Origin: an uncultured Oscillospiraceae bacterium
Lineage (GTDB): Bacteria > Bacillota > Clostridia > Oscillospirales > Ruminococcaceae
Direction: 5' to 3'
Length of the DNA: 64,000 nucleotides
Assembly (NCBI GenBank): GCA_904396495.1
Contig: CAJFOJ010000036.1
Coordinates: 25,021 to 89,020 of the forward strand
Shown here piece after piece: positions 32,022 through 40,616 of this stretch. Position 1 is the first letter of the stretch; the number at the start of each line of letters is the position of its first letter. The notes below the pieces were generated by a model, which did not search any database, was not told the DNA's origin, and was given only the letters and a program-made list of their open reading frames with translations. The position numbers were made by a program, and so were the translations under genes.

Positions 32022-32861
32022 CTATTTCCCATAAACAACTTTTCCGATTACTGTTTCCAGGTAGCCGGCCATTTCGCCAAAGTCAAACTCCTGTCCAGTA
32101 AAAATCGAAAAGGCGTAGATCGCCTGATTGATAAGCATTCCCAGTCCGTTGAACGCCCTGAGTCCTCTTTTCCGGCTTTCCCGCAAAAGGGTGGTTTCCG
32201 ACGGTTTATATACGATGTCGTACACCGCCGCTTCTGTCTCATCCAGGAAAGAAAAATCATCAAAATTGTCCGATATTCCCTCCATTCCCAGAGGCGTCGC
32301 ATTGATGATAATACCAGCGGACTTTGCACATTGCCGCTGCATCTCAGGGGATATTTTATGTACAGTAACCCCCTCTCTCTCGGCAAAGGCAGAGGCTTTT
32401 TCCGGCGTCCGGCACAGGACAGACACTCTCGCTCCCACATCGACCGCCTTTTGGCAAATGGAGAGTGCCGCTCCACCCGCTCCGATCAGCAAAATATCGC
32501 TTTTGTCCATTTGGATACCGTTCTGTTTTAAAGAGGCGTACAATCCATCTCCATCGGTGTTATAACCTTTGCATCTTCCACCGGAAATTTTAACGGTGTT
32601 CACCGCTCCACATCTCGCGGCATAAGAGTCGCAATCGTCAAGATAATTCATGATTGCTTTTTTATGGGGCAGTGTTACGTTAAATCCAGCGAAGCCTTCT
32701 GTCGTCGCCATCCGGACAAACTCCTCCAGTTCCCCGTCTTGCACATGATGGGCGGTATAGTCGCAACAAATCCCTAAATGCTCGGCCATTTTTGTGTGGA
32801 TCACCGGGGACAAGGTGTGGGCAATGGGATCGCCAATCACCCCCATACGAAAGCGTTTCAT
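32022..32861 (-). CDS. aroE: Shikimate dehydrogenase
   Basis: NADPH-dependent reduction of 3-dehydroshikimate to shikimate. 279 residues. The N-terminal substrate site shows HTLSPVIHT and the catalytic lysine in FNVTLPHKKA; AVNTV and YNTDGDG follow, with the Rossmann motif LIGAGGAALS. Last gene of the seven-gene operon; its start overlaps aroK by 4 bases. Confidence 0.96.
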   Translation of the reverse strand: MKRFRMGVIGDPIAHTLSPVIHTKMAEHLGICCDYTAHHVQDGELEEFVRMATTEGFAGFNVTLPHKKAIMNYLDDCDSYAARCGAVNTVKISGGRCKGYNTDGDGLYASLKQNGIQMDKSDILLIGAGGAALSICQKAVDVGARVSVLCRTPEKASAFAEREGVTVHKISPEMQRQCAKSAGIIINATPLGMEGISDNFDDFSFLDETEAAVYDIVYKPSETTLLRESRKRGLRAFNGLGMLINQAIYAFSIFTGQEFDFGEMAGYLETVIGKVVYGK

Positions 32862-33361
32862 CGTTTGTACCTCCTCACCTCATCCAAAATCTTTGCGGCT
32901 ACCTGTTTCGGTGCGCCGCTATTCTCCACCGTGATTTGTCCATAAAGTCGATACAACTCTATCCGCTCGTGGTAAAGTTTGTGAATTCGGGTAACGTCAT
33001 CAGCTAACAAAGGCCTGCCAGACAAATTCTCTCCCAAAATATCCGATACCGGCCGGTCAAGAAAAACAATGATGCCATTTTGGGAAAGCGCAACCATATT
33101 TGCTTCCCGCAAAATCACACCGCCTCCAGTGGCAATCACTAGGCCGCAGCGTTTTGACACTTCTTCAGCACATTGCTGCTCAAAATCTCGAAAGGCCAGC
33201 TCCCCATCCTCAGCAAAAATCCGCGGTATCGTTTTTTGCGCTTTTGCTTCAATTACCTCGTCCAAATCCACAAAAGAATACCCCGCTCGTTGCGCCAAAA
33301 TCTGTCCTACGGTACTTTTGCCAGAACCCGGCATCCCAATGAGCACGATATTATTTTCCAT
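32858..33361 (-). CDS. aroK: Shikimate kinase
   Basis: 167 residues. The P-loop is GMPGSGKST; the shikimate-binding aspartate lies in VDLDEVIE; IATGGGVILRE and the LID segment NLSGRPLL follow. Phosphorylates shikimate at O3. It overlaps pheA by 11 bases and aroE by 4, indicating tight coupling. Confidence 0.96.
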   Translation of the reverse strand: MENNIVLIGMPGSGKSTVGQILAQRAGYSFVDLDEVIEAKAQKTIPRIFAEDGELAFRDFEQQCAEEVSKRCGLVIATGGGVILREANMVALSQNGIIVFLDRPVSDILGENLSGRPLLADDVTRIHKLYHERIELYRLYGQITVENSGAPKQVAAKILDEVRRYKR

Positions 33362-34193
33362 CTTGTTCCACCCCTATGGCATTTTTGTAATACCCTAAAA
33401 TCTTAAGCGTCTGAGAGGCTTTTGAAATTTCCTCCAAAATTCCCTCAATCCGGCTATCAATGGTATCGGCGGTAAAATCAAGAAAAAAGAGGTACTCCCA
33501 GTTTTTGTTGGCAATGGGGCGTGATTCAATCTTTGACAGGTTTAAGTTCTCCCGGGCAAAAATTCCCAAAATCCGATATAAGCTCCCGCTGACATGGGGC
33601 AGCGTAAATGCCAACGAAACCTTGTTGTTTTCCGGGGAGTGAATGGGTTGCGGCGCCACCACCACAAAACGGGTCTGATTTTGATCCTTAAAGTTTGTCT
33701 TTTCAGTCAAAATTTCCAAATGGTAGATTGCTGCCGACCGGCGGCTGGCAATAGCGGCCCAATGGAGATTTTTCCCCTCGCTGACTTTTTTTGCTGCTGC
33801 GGCGGTATTGTACACAGCGGTTTGTTTCCAGTTGGGATGTTCTGCCAAAAAATCCCTGGATTGAAAAAGTCCCTGCTCGTGAGAAAAAACCTCGGTAATA
33901 TCCGCTAATTCCGTTCCCGGGTTTACCAGCAGGCAGTGATTGACCTCAATGGGACATTCCCCCACAATATAAAAGCCGTACTGGCCTAAAAGATCGTAGA
34001 CAGCGGCTATAGCGCCAGTGGAACTGTTTTCCAACGGCAAGACAGCATAATCCGCCTTTTGTTGTTTAATCGCTTCAAAAGCCCCTCTGAAGGAGCCTGC
34101 TGTTATCAGCTGAGCCCCTTCTCCAAAATAGGAAAGGGCGGCCTCCTCTGCATAAGAACCGGGAACGCCGCAATACGCAATAATATCTTTCAT
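33351..34193 (-). CDS. pheA: Prephenate dehydratase with ACT domain
   Basis: 280 residues. The N-terminal dehydratase (PDT) domain starts IIAYCGVPGSYAEEAA and includes PLENSSTGAI and the catalytic NQTRFVVV; the C-terminal ACT domain (about 195-270) carries the phenylalanine-binding ESRP motif. It makes phenylpyruvate from prephenate with Phe feedback. No chorismate mutase domain is fused, so that step must be elsewhere. ATG 34193 has AAAGGA 10 bases upstream; the open frame beyond it is not PheA-like. Confidence 0.95.
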   Translation of the reverse strand: MKDIIAYCGVPGSYAEEAALSYFGEGAQLITAGSFRGAFEAIKQQKADYAVLPLENSSTGAIAAVYDLLGQYGFYIVGECPIEVNHCLLVNPGTELADITEVFSHEQGLFQSRDFLAEHPNWKQTAVYNTAAAAKKVSEGKNLHWAAIASRRSAAIYHLEILTEKTNFKDQNQTRFVVVAPQPIHSPENNKVSLAFTLPHVSGSLYRILGIFARENLNLSKIESRPIANKNWEYLFFLDFTADTIDSRIEGILEEISKASQTLKILGYYKNAIGVEQDGK

Positions 34194-34225
34194 TTCTTTT
34201 GATCCTTTACCAACTGATAGGTGTC

Positions 34226-35281
34226 TTAAGACAAGGCTTCTAGCACCGACAAGGCCGTCGCGCTTTCCACCACTACCGATGCCCGGGAAAGGATACAAGG
34301 GTCGTGGCGTCCTTTAACCACAAGAGTGCTGTCCTGCATAGTGGCCAAATCAACGGTTTTCTGTTCTCTGCTGATAGACGAAGTGGGCTTGATCACCACC
34401 TGAAACACAATGGGCATTCCGTTGGAAATTCCCCCTAAAATACCGCCATTATAGTTCGTCTCAGTGACGACCCTCCCGTTATCCATCCTCATTTGGTCAT
34501 TCACCTCGTGACCGTAGGCGGAGGCAAATCCAAAGCCCAACCCAAATTCAATACCCTTCACCGCAGGTACCCGAAAAATGTTGCGGGCAATTATCCCTTC
34601 CAGGTTGTCCTTATCGGGAGAGCCGACTCCGCATGGCATCCCGATCACGGCGCACTGGATAATCCCCCCCACTGAAGTGAGATTCATCCGCGCCTCTTGA
34701 ACGAGCGCTTTCATCCGTTCTCCGGCCTCGTCGTCCAAAACGGTAAAATCCTTCTCTGCCAAAGTTTCAAAGGCATTTTGCGTCAATGTCGTTGGGGAAA
34801 ATGGGACATCCTTTTGTGACCCCAGCTGTAAGATATGAGCGCCGACGAAAATGCCCCTTTCCCGTAGAGCCAGCTTCGCCACAGCTCCCGCGAACACCAA
34901 AGGCGCCGTCAGCCGACCGGAAAAATGTCCGCCGCCCCGGTAATCATTATATCCCTGGTACCGCACAAAGCCGGTAAAATCCGCATGGGAAGGCCGGGCC
35001 AAATTTTTCGTCCGGTCATAATCGGCCGAACGGGTATTGCCGTTCTGGATGATGGCGCAAAGGGGCGTTCCCGTGGTTTTCCCCTCAAACACACCGCTGA
35101 GAATCTTAGGAGCGTCCGCTTCTACCCGGGGGGTGGACAGACCGTCGCCCTTCGCTCGGCGGCGGTTCATCTCCCGGGAAATAAAATCTGGATCTATCGG
35201 TACTCCAGACGGCAGATTTTCTACCACCACGCCAACAGCTGGGCCATGGGATTCCCCAAACACCGTATATTCCAGTTTCAT
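34226..35281 (-). CDS. aroC: Chorismate synthase
   Basis: FMN-dependent elimination of phosphate from EPSP to chorismate. 351 residues, starting directly at LEYTVFGESHGPAVG, a few residues shorter at the N-terminus than Bacillus AroC. Signatures RPSHADFTG, YRGGGHFSGR and GRHDPC are present. It overlaps aroA by 4 bases. Confidence 0.96.
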   Translation of the reverse strand: MKLEYTVFGESHGPAVGVVVENLPSGVPIDPDFISREMNRRRAKGDGLSTPRVEADAPKILSGVFEGKTTGTPLCAIIQNGNTRSADYDRTKNLARPSHADFTGFVRYQGYNDYRGGGHFSGRLTAPLVFAGAVAKLALRERGIFVGAHILQLGSQKDVPFSPTTLTQNAFETLAEKDFTVLDDEAGERMKALVQEARMNLTSVGGIIQCAVIGMPCGVGSPDKDNLEGIIARNIFRVPAVKGIEFGLGFGFASAYGHEVNDQMRMDNGRVVTETNYNGGILGGISNGMPIVFQVVIKPTSSISREQKTVDLATMQDSTLVVKGRHDPCILSRASVVVESATALSVLEALS

Positions 35282-36513
35282 CTGCCGTCCTCCCTCACTT
35301 TCCCGCCTAAACGGCGGTAATCATCCCAAAACATGGGATAAGATTTTCCGACGCATTCTGCGCCCAAAAGCCGCACTTTTCCGGTACACCCAACCGCCGC
35401 TGCCGCTGTCGCCATAGCAATGCGATGATCGTTGCAACAGTCTACAAAGCCCTCTCCAGTCCCGGGAAGAGCTTCCTGCCCCCAGACGGTAATGCTGTCC
35501 TCCCCTTCTTCTGCAAGCGTTCCCAAAGCGCACAACATAGAACAGGTAGTGGAGATGCGGTCGCTTTCTTTAAGCCGCAGCCGAGCCCCGTTGACGAACC
35601 GGGTAACCTTTCCAGCACGGTAGGCCGCCGCCACTGCCAGTGCCGGAACTAAATCCGGGATGTCGCTGACATCCAGCTCATAGTCTCCCTGCTGGGAGAA
35701 ATCCTCTAAAATCGTCTTAATAGCCCGATCCCCCTGGCTGGAATTGGGATTGAGCCCCTCCAATACCACGTCGCTCCCAATAAAATCAGCGGCCAAAAAA
35801 AACGCCGCCTGAGAGTAATCCCCTTCCACCATCATATCTTGTGGAAAATATCTTTGACTACCCGGAACAATAAATTCCCGGTCATCCCGGCTCTCTATTT
35901 TGATGCCAAAAGTCCTGAGGACCTCCAGCGTCATATCCACATATCCTTTGGACTCCAGCTGATCGGTAATCACAATTTTGCTATCTCCATCCAGCAGTGG
36001 AAGGGCATATAAAAGGCCTGTGATAAACTGGGAACTCACCTTACCGCTCAACTCACAGACACCGCTTTGAAGTGTACCCCAGGTCGTCAATTGGCCGTTG
36101 CTTTTGCCATACTGGATCCCCATCTTATCGAATATCCTGAAATACGGCTCTAACGGACGATCCAAAAGCCTTCCGTGGCCTTGAAAAATCAGTTTTTTTT
36201 GAGGGCAGAGCGCCACCGCAACCGGAATCAGAAATCGGAGTGTCGATCCCGACTCATTGCAGTCAATTAGGACAGAAGCCCCCTGTATCATCCGGCGTCC
36301 GTGAAATAAAGCGGTGCTCCCATCAAGGGAATAATCTGCTCCCAACGCCTTCATGCCTTCCAAGGTCGCGAGAATATCAGCGGACAATGTGAGGCTTTTT
36401 ACCTCGCCGCCTCCGGCAAGTGCCGCCGCAATCACCAACCGATGCCCAATACTTTTAGAGGACGGTACTGTTAATTTCCCCTGAAGCCTTCGGGGCAAAA
36501 TCGTAAGGTTCAA
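35278..36513 (-). CDS. aroA: 3-phosphoshikimate 1-carboxyvinyltransferase (EPSP synthase)
   Basis: 411 residues. The substrate-binding VPSSKSIGHR lies near the N-terminus; ESGSTLRFL stands in for the usual GNSGTTLR loop, and LRLKESDRI lies in the C-terminal half. TTG 36513 is chosen: GAGGTGG sits 4-7 bases upstream and the gap to aroB is 17 bases. Further in-frame codons extend into aroB without homology. The variant loop is of interest because that region shapes inhibitor binding in EPSP synthases; I draw no resistance conclusion. Confidence 0.94.
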   Translation of the reverse strand: MNLTILPRRLQGKLTVPSSKSIGHRLVIAAALAGGGEVKSLTLSADILATLEGMKALGADYSLDGSTALFHGRRMIQGASVLIDCNESGSTLRFLIPVAVALCPQKKLIFQGHGRLLDRPLEPYFRIFDKMGIQYGKSNGQLTTWGTLQSGVCELSGKVSSQFITGLLYALPLLDGDSKIVITDQLESKGYVDMTLEVLRTFGIKIESRDDREFIVPGSQRYFPQDMMVEGDYSQAAFFLAADFIGSDVVLEGLNPNSSQGDRAIKTILEDFSQQGDYELDVSDIPDLVPALAVAAAYRAGKVTRFVNGARLRLKESDRISTTCSMLCALGTLAEEGEDSITVWGQEALPGTGEGFVDCCNDHRIAMATAAAAVGCTGKVRLLGAECVGKSYPMFWDDYRRLGGKVREDGR

Positions 36514-36530
36514 AACGCCACCTCTTTCTG

Positions 36531-37616
36531 TCAAATCGTCTCTTGCACCCACTGGGCAAAAGTCTCTTTGGAGGTCTTTTGCAAAATCGCCTCGCCAATT
36601 CGCTTGCACAACACCAGGGTAATCGATCCGCCGCTTCCCTTTTTATCGTAGGCAAGCGTCTCAACCAGCGCCTTTATTGGCACCTTTTCCGCCTTTACCG
36701 GAAGCCCAAAAGTGGAAAGCAGCGCCCTGAGCCTTTGAGCAGTTCCAGAAGGCGTAATTCCCTGCCTTTCGCCAATCTCGCAAATGGCCACCATACCGCA
36801 GGCTACGGCCTCTCCGTGCATATAGGTGCTGTAATGGCCCAGTTTTTCGTAGGCGTGGCCCAAAGTATGACCAAAATTAAGTACCATGCGTTCCCCCGTG
36901 TCCATTTCGTCCTGCTCCACAATCTCTTTTTTGATGTGGCAGCAAACCCGGATGATCTCCTCCATATGGGGAAGCAGTTCCTCCCGGTTTTTGCAGCCTT
37001 CTAATAACTGGAAGAGCTTCTCGTCCCGGATCATCCCATATTTGATCACCTCGGCCAGTCCATCAAAAAAAATCCGGTCGCTAAGGGTTTTAAGGGTCTG
37101 AGGATCAATGAGGACCTGCTTGGGCTGATAAAACATTCCTGCCAAGTTTTTCCCCTGTTTTAAGTCTACCGCAACCTTTCCACCAACCGAACTGTCCACC
37201 TGGGCCAACAGGGTAGTGGGAATCTGCACAAAGGGAATCCCACGCAACAGCGTAGCCGCCGCAAAACCCACCATGTCACCGGCGACGCCACCGCCCAACG
37301 CCACTATCAAATCCCCTCGTGTCATGGGAAAAGGATCGGGGTGCAACAACCCGTCGTACAACTGCACAACAGTCTCTAGATTCTTGCTTTGCTCCCCCGC
37401 CGGAAAATCGATGAGCTTCACCGCAAAGCCCGCCTTTTCCAGAGAGGAGACAACAGTGTCGGCATATAGCGGCCGGACGTTAGAATCGGTTATCACCGCA
37501 ATACGTTCGCCCTGAAATACCTCTTTGATCCTCTCCCCGGCTTTTTGCAGCAGCCCGTTTTCAATAAAAATATCGTAATCCCGTCCACCGGACAAATTGA
37601 CATGTAGCTTCTTCAT
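36531..37616 (-). CDS. aroB: 3-dehydroquinate synthase
   Basis: NAD- and metal-dependent cyclisation of DAHP to 3-dehydroquinate. 361 residues. The NAD site GGGVAGDMVGF and the following IPTTLLAQVDSSVGGK are present; metal ligands include the histidines in FGHTLGHAYE and HGEAV. The ribosome site (GGAAGGG) is distant, so coupling to upstream translation is likely. 44 bases after aroF. Confidence 0.95.
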   Translation of the reverse strand: MKKLHVNLSGGRDYDIFIENGLLQKAGERIKEVFQGERIAVITDSNVRPLYADTVVSSLEKAGFAVKLIDFPAGEQSKNLETVVQLYDGLLHPDPFPMTRGDLIVALGGGVAGDMVGFAAATLLRGIPFVQIPTTLLAQVDSSVGGKVAVDLKQGKNLAGMFYQPKQVLIDPQTLKTLSDRIFFDGLAEVIKYGMIRDEKLFQLLEGCKNREELLPHMEEIIRVCCHIKKEIVEQDEMDTGERMVLNFGHTLGHAYEKLGHYSTYMHGEAVACGMVAICEIGERQGITPSGTAQRLRALLSTFGLPVKAEKVPIKALVETLAYDKKGSGGSITLVLCKRIGEAILQKTSKETFAQWVQETI

Positions 37617-37660
37617 CGAGAACCAGCCCTTCCGTGAAGTGTTACTTTTTCAGATCTATT

Positions 37661-38671
37661 TTACAGCGTTTTTCCCGACAATTCAACCAGTGGGCGCAAG
37701 TCCTTCACAAGCTTGTCGAAGGCCGTGGGCGTAATGGACTGCTTACCGTCGCAAAGTGCCTTAGCAGGATTGTTGTGCACCTCGATAATCAAGCCGTCTG
37801 CCCCCACTGCAGCGGCCGCTTTCGCCATAGGCTCCACCATCCAAGCTATGCCGCAAGCGTGGCTCGGGTCGACGATTACCGGCAGATGGGAAACACTCTT
37901 GAGCATGGGGACAGCGGAAATGTCAAGGGTATTTCGGGTAGCCGTCTCGAATGTCCGGATGCCCCTCTCGCAGAGGATGACGTTTTCATTGCCACTTGCC
38001 ATGATGTATTCGGCGCTCATCAAAAGCTCCTCTAAGGTGTTTGCCAAACCCCGCTTTAGGAGGATCGGCTTATCGCAGTGGCCCAACTCCTTCAAAAGCT
38101 CAAAATTCTGCATATTTCTGGCCCCGACCTGAATGACATCAACATCGGCAAAAAGGTCAATATGGGAGATAGACATAATCTCAGTGACGATGGGAAGCCC
38201 TGTTTCCTTTTTCGCCTCTAAGAGCAGTTTGATGCCGTCGTCGTGCAAGCCCTGGAAAGCGTAAGGGGATGTTCTCGGCTTGAAAGCGCCCCCGCGGAGA
38301 AATCTAGCCCCGCTTTTTTTTACGTCCTTAGCGACCTCAATAATCTGTTCCCGACTCTCCACCGAACACGGGCCGGCAATAATTTGGAAATTTGTGCCGC
38401 CTATTTTTGTGCCGTTCACATCGATGATGGTGTCATCCTCATGGAACTTCCGGTTGGCCAATTTGTATGGCTCTTGCACCCGCCTAACCGCTTCCACCAC
38501 GTCATTTGCCGAGATGTCGTCGGCGTTTATTTTGCTGGTGTCGCCTACCAGCCCAATAATGCTGGACTGTTCGCCTTCGATCATATGGGTCTTGAGCCCT
38601 AAATCTTGGATATTGTGAATCAGTTTCTCAACTTCTGAGTGATCTGCGTTTTTCTTTAAGATGATTACCAT
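37661..38671 (-). CDS. aroF: DAHP synthase, type I-beta with N-terminal regulatory domain
   Basis: First enzyme of the shikimate pathway, 336 residues. Residues 1-70 form a ferredoxin-like regulatory domain (MVIILKKNADHSEVEKLIHN), as in Thermotoga-type DAHP synthases. The catalytic barrel has AGPCSVES, RGGAFKPRTSPYAFQG and DPSHACG. It is the first structural gene after an attenuator, so the entry enzyme of the pathway is controlled both by transcription and probably by end-product binding. AGAAAGAGGGAG precedes ATG 38671. Confidence 0.95.
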   Translation of the reverse strand: MVIILKKNADHSEVEKLIHNIQDLGLKTHMIEGEQSSIIGLVGDTSKINADDISANDVVEAVRRVQEPYKLANRKFHEDDTIIDVNGTKIGGTNFQIIAGPCSVESREQIIEVAKDVKKSGARFLRGGAFKPRTSPYAFQGLHDDGIKLLLEAKKETGLPIVTEIMSISHIDLFADVDVIQVGARNMQNFELLKELGHCDKPILLKRGLANTLEELLMSAEYIMASGNENVILCERGIRTFETATRNTLDISAVPMLKSVSHLPVIVDPSHACGIAWMVEPMAKAAAAVGADGLIIEVHNNPAKALCDGKQSITPTAFDKLVKDLRPLVELSGKTL

Positions 38672-38769
38672 AAAAGCTCCCTCTTTCTGTATTTACGACA
38701 ATTTCATTCTCTTCGAATTAATGAAAGGCTTCCGGTTTTTGGGTACGACAGGCGGATCCAACCCGGCAT

Positions 38770-38817
38770 CCAAAAACCAAAAGAGCCTGCATCTTCGTCT
38801 CCAAAGATGCAGGCTCT
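38770..38817 (-). terminator. Leader terminator (attenuator) of the aro operon
   Basis: On the minus strand AGAGCCTGCATCTT (38817-38804) pairs perfectly with AAGATGCAGGCTCT (38795-38782) around an 8-base loop, followed by TTTTGGTTTTT. It lies between the leader peptide stop and aroF. The 3' arm could instead pair with a near-copy of the 5' arm inside the leader peptide codons (ACGCATCTTTCG, 38873-38862), and the 5' arm with CAGGCT at 38923-38918; these are candidate antiterminators. The spacer hairpin AATGAC/GTCATT at 38836-38855 spans the peptide stop codon. Confidence 0.88.
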
Positions 38818-38843
38818 CATTTTACCTATTAGGAAAATGACAG

Positions 38844-38954
38844 TTAGCAGTCATTGCACAACGAAAGATGCGTACAACAATTAAGACCGGTGCCAAAATA
38901 AAAGCCCCAGCCAAAATAGCCTGTAAATCGTTTCGTTGCGTTCAAAACAGACAT
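38844..38954 (-). CDS. Aromatic-rich leader peptide of the aro operon, 36 residues
   Basis: ATG 38954 to TAA 38844, with AAAGGA about 10 bases upstream. The peptide is MSVLNATKR then FTGYFGWGFYFGTG, ending LNCCTHLSLCNDC. Residues 10-20 hold four Phe, two Tyr and one Trp. It is read from a strong promoter 36 bases away and followed by an intrinsic terminator before aroF. That is the classic arrangement of ribosome-mediated attenuation: stalling at uncharged Phe, Tyr or Trp codons would favour antitermination. The reading frame and motif are seen directly; the mechanism is inference. No longer function is likely for the peptide itself. Confidence 0.85.
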   Translation of the reverse strand: MSVLNATKRFTGYFGWGFYFGTGLNCCTHLSLCNDC

Positions 38955-38989
38955 AGCCACTTTTCCTTTCATTCATTTTAACGCTTTAA

Positions 38990-39018
38990 ATTGTAATGCT
39001 ATTTTGATAATTTGTCAA
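38990..39018 (-). promoter_or_regulatory. Sigma-A promoter of the aromatic operon
   Basis: Minus strand TTGACA (39018-39013), 17-base spacer, TACAAT (38995-38990). Predicted start near 38983, 30 bases before the leader peptide. The 200 bases from here to the MATE gene hold nothing else I can name. Confidence 0.9.
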
Positions 39019-39213
39019 CCCCTTTATAGGAATTTTATAAGAATGCTAAAATATCAAAAAGTATTTAGATGTATTTTTATGGTTTCTGCGCATATACTTA
39101 AAATTTTCCTTGCAGCTTCTTTTTATTTTGGGTAAAAAGATATTGCCTTTTTTACAAAATGGGTGCAAAATAGACGTGGTTTATTGAAATTACCCTGAAA
39201 ATTGGAGGTTTTT

Positions 39214-40539
39214 ATGTTTACCCGCAAAGCTCTATGCCTCTTAATTATTCCACTGGTCATCGAACAAATCCTTGCGGTCACCATCGGTATGGCAGACACC
39301 GTGATGGTGGCACGGGTAGGAGAAGCCGCTGTTTCTGGCATATCCTTGGTGGACACCATCAATGTTCTTCTCATCAATATCTTTTCCGCCCTTGCCACCG
39401 GAGGTGCAGTGGTTTCTTCGCAATATTTGGGGAGACAGGACAACAAAAACGCCTGTGTAGCAGCAAAACAGCTCCTATGGGCGATTTTCATTCTTTCTTC
39501 TGTCATCATGGTTCTGGCTCTGGTCGGACGCACCACCCTCTTGGATTTAATTTTTGGACATATTGAAGCCGATGTCATGGCGTATGCCCAAACATATTTT
39601 TGGCTCTCGGCCATATCCTATCCCTTTCTCGCCATTTACAACAGTGGGGCCGCCCTTTTCCGTGCCATGGGCAACTCTAAAGTCTCCATGCTCACTTCCC
39701 TGCTGATGAATATTATCAACATCTCCGGCAACGCCATTTTAATCTATGGCTTTAACATGGGGGTAGCAGGCGCCGGAACCGCTACATTGGTCTCCCGTGC
39801 CACCGGAGCCGTAGTCATGGTAATCCTTTTGCGGAACGGCACAAATCCCATTCATGTACGCGATCCTTGGAAACCGCAATTTAATTTTGCCATGATTAAG
39901 AATATTTTAAAGATCGGCGTGCCCAACGGTATGGAAAACGGCATGTTTCAAATCGGCAAAATCTTGGTACAGGGCTTGATTGCCTCGTTCGGCACTGCCG
40001 CAATTGCCGCTAACGCCGTCGCCAACAACTTAGCTAGTATCCAGATCCTACCCGGCTCTGCCATCGGCCTCGCCATGATAACCGTAGTGGGACAATGTGT
40101 CGGTGCCCATGACTACAAGCAGGCCAAAATGTACGCAATCAAACTTTTAAAGATCACCTATCTTTCAATGTTTGCCCTTGATTTATTCCTGTTGGCGATT
40201 GCCACGCCCTTAATTGATTTCTATCGATTGTCCCAGGAAGCCAGTTCCACCGCTTGGCAACTGATTATTTACCACACCATTTGTTCTGTAATCATTTGGC
40301 CCAGTGCCTTTACCTTGCCAAATGCCCTCCGGGCGGCCGGGGATGTAAAATTTACCATGTTCACCTCAATTTTTTCCATGTGGGTTTTCCGCATCGGATT
40401 AAGCTACGTGCTGGGAGCGTGGCTCCAATTAGGAGTACTCGGTGTCTGGTTTGCCATGTTTATCGATTGGGTTTTCCGCGCTATCTTTTTTATCCAACGT
40501 TTCCTTCGGGACAAATGGAAACACCGCCAAGTAATTTGA
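39214..40539 (+). CDS. MATE family efflux transporter
   Basis: 441 residues with about 12 membrane helices in two halves. The typical MATE starts (LIIPLVIEQILAVTIGMADT and MVARVGEAAVSGISLVDTIN) and the repeated pattern in the second half (IGVPNGMENGMFQIGKILVQ) are visible. MATE proteins export drugs or metabolites in exchange for Na+ or H+; the substrate here is unknown. TTGGAGG precedes ATG 39214 by 5 bases. Divergent from the aro operon. Confidence 0.93.
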   Translation: MFTRKALCLLIIPLVIEQILAVTIGMADTVMVARVGEAAVSGISLVDTINVLLINIFSALATGGAVVSSQYLGRQDNKNACVAAKQLLWAIFILSSVIMVLALVGRTTLLDLIFGHIEADVMAYAQTYFWLSAISYPFLAIYNSGAALFRAMGNSKVSMLTSLLMNIINISGNAILIYGFNMGVAGAGTATLVSRATGAVVMVILLRNGTNPIHVRDPWKPQFNFAMIKNILKIGVPNGMENGMFQIGKILVQGLIASFGTAAIAANAVANNLASIQILPGSAIGLAMITVVGQCVGAHDYKQAKMYAIKLLKITYLSMFALDLFLLAIATPLIDFYRLSQEASSTAWQLIIYHTICSVIIWPSAFTLPNALRAAGDVKFTMFTSIFSMWVFRIGLSYVLGAWLQLGVLGVWFAMFIDWVFRAIFFIQRFLRDKWKHRQVI

Positions 40540-40576
40540 TCCTTCTATTCTAAAAAGATATCGTTGTCATTATTCC

Positions 40577-40610
40577 AATCGGGAGAAAGCAAGCTTGCTT
40601 TCTCCCGATT
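40577..40610. terminator. Perfect 34-bp palindrome, convergent terminator
   Basis: The half AATCGGGAGAAAGCAAG is followed at once by its exact reverse complement. It sits between the convergent MATE and mtnN genes, ending in ATTTC on the plus strand, and probably terminates both. Confidence 0.8.
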
Positions 40611-40616
40611 TCTCGT

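Noticed and set aside
31878..32531. 217-codon plus-strand frame
   Set aside because: Antisense to aroE; aroE is complete and has family motifs.
40577..40610. 34-bp palindrome considered as a mobile-element end
   Set aside because: Sits between two convergent genes where a shared terminator is expected; no second copy or transposase seen.
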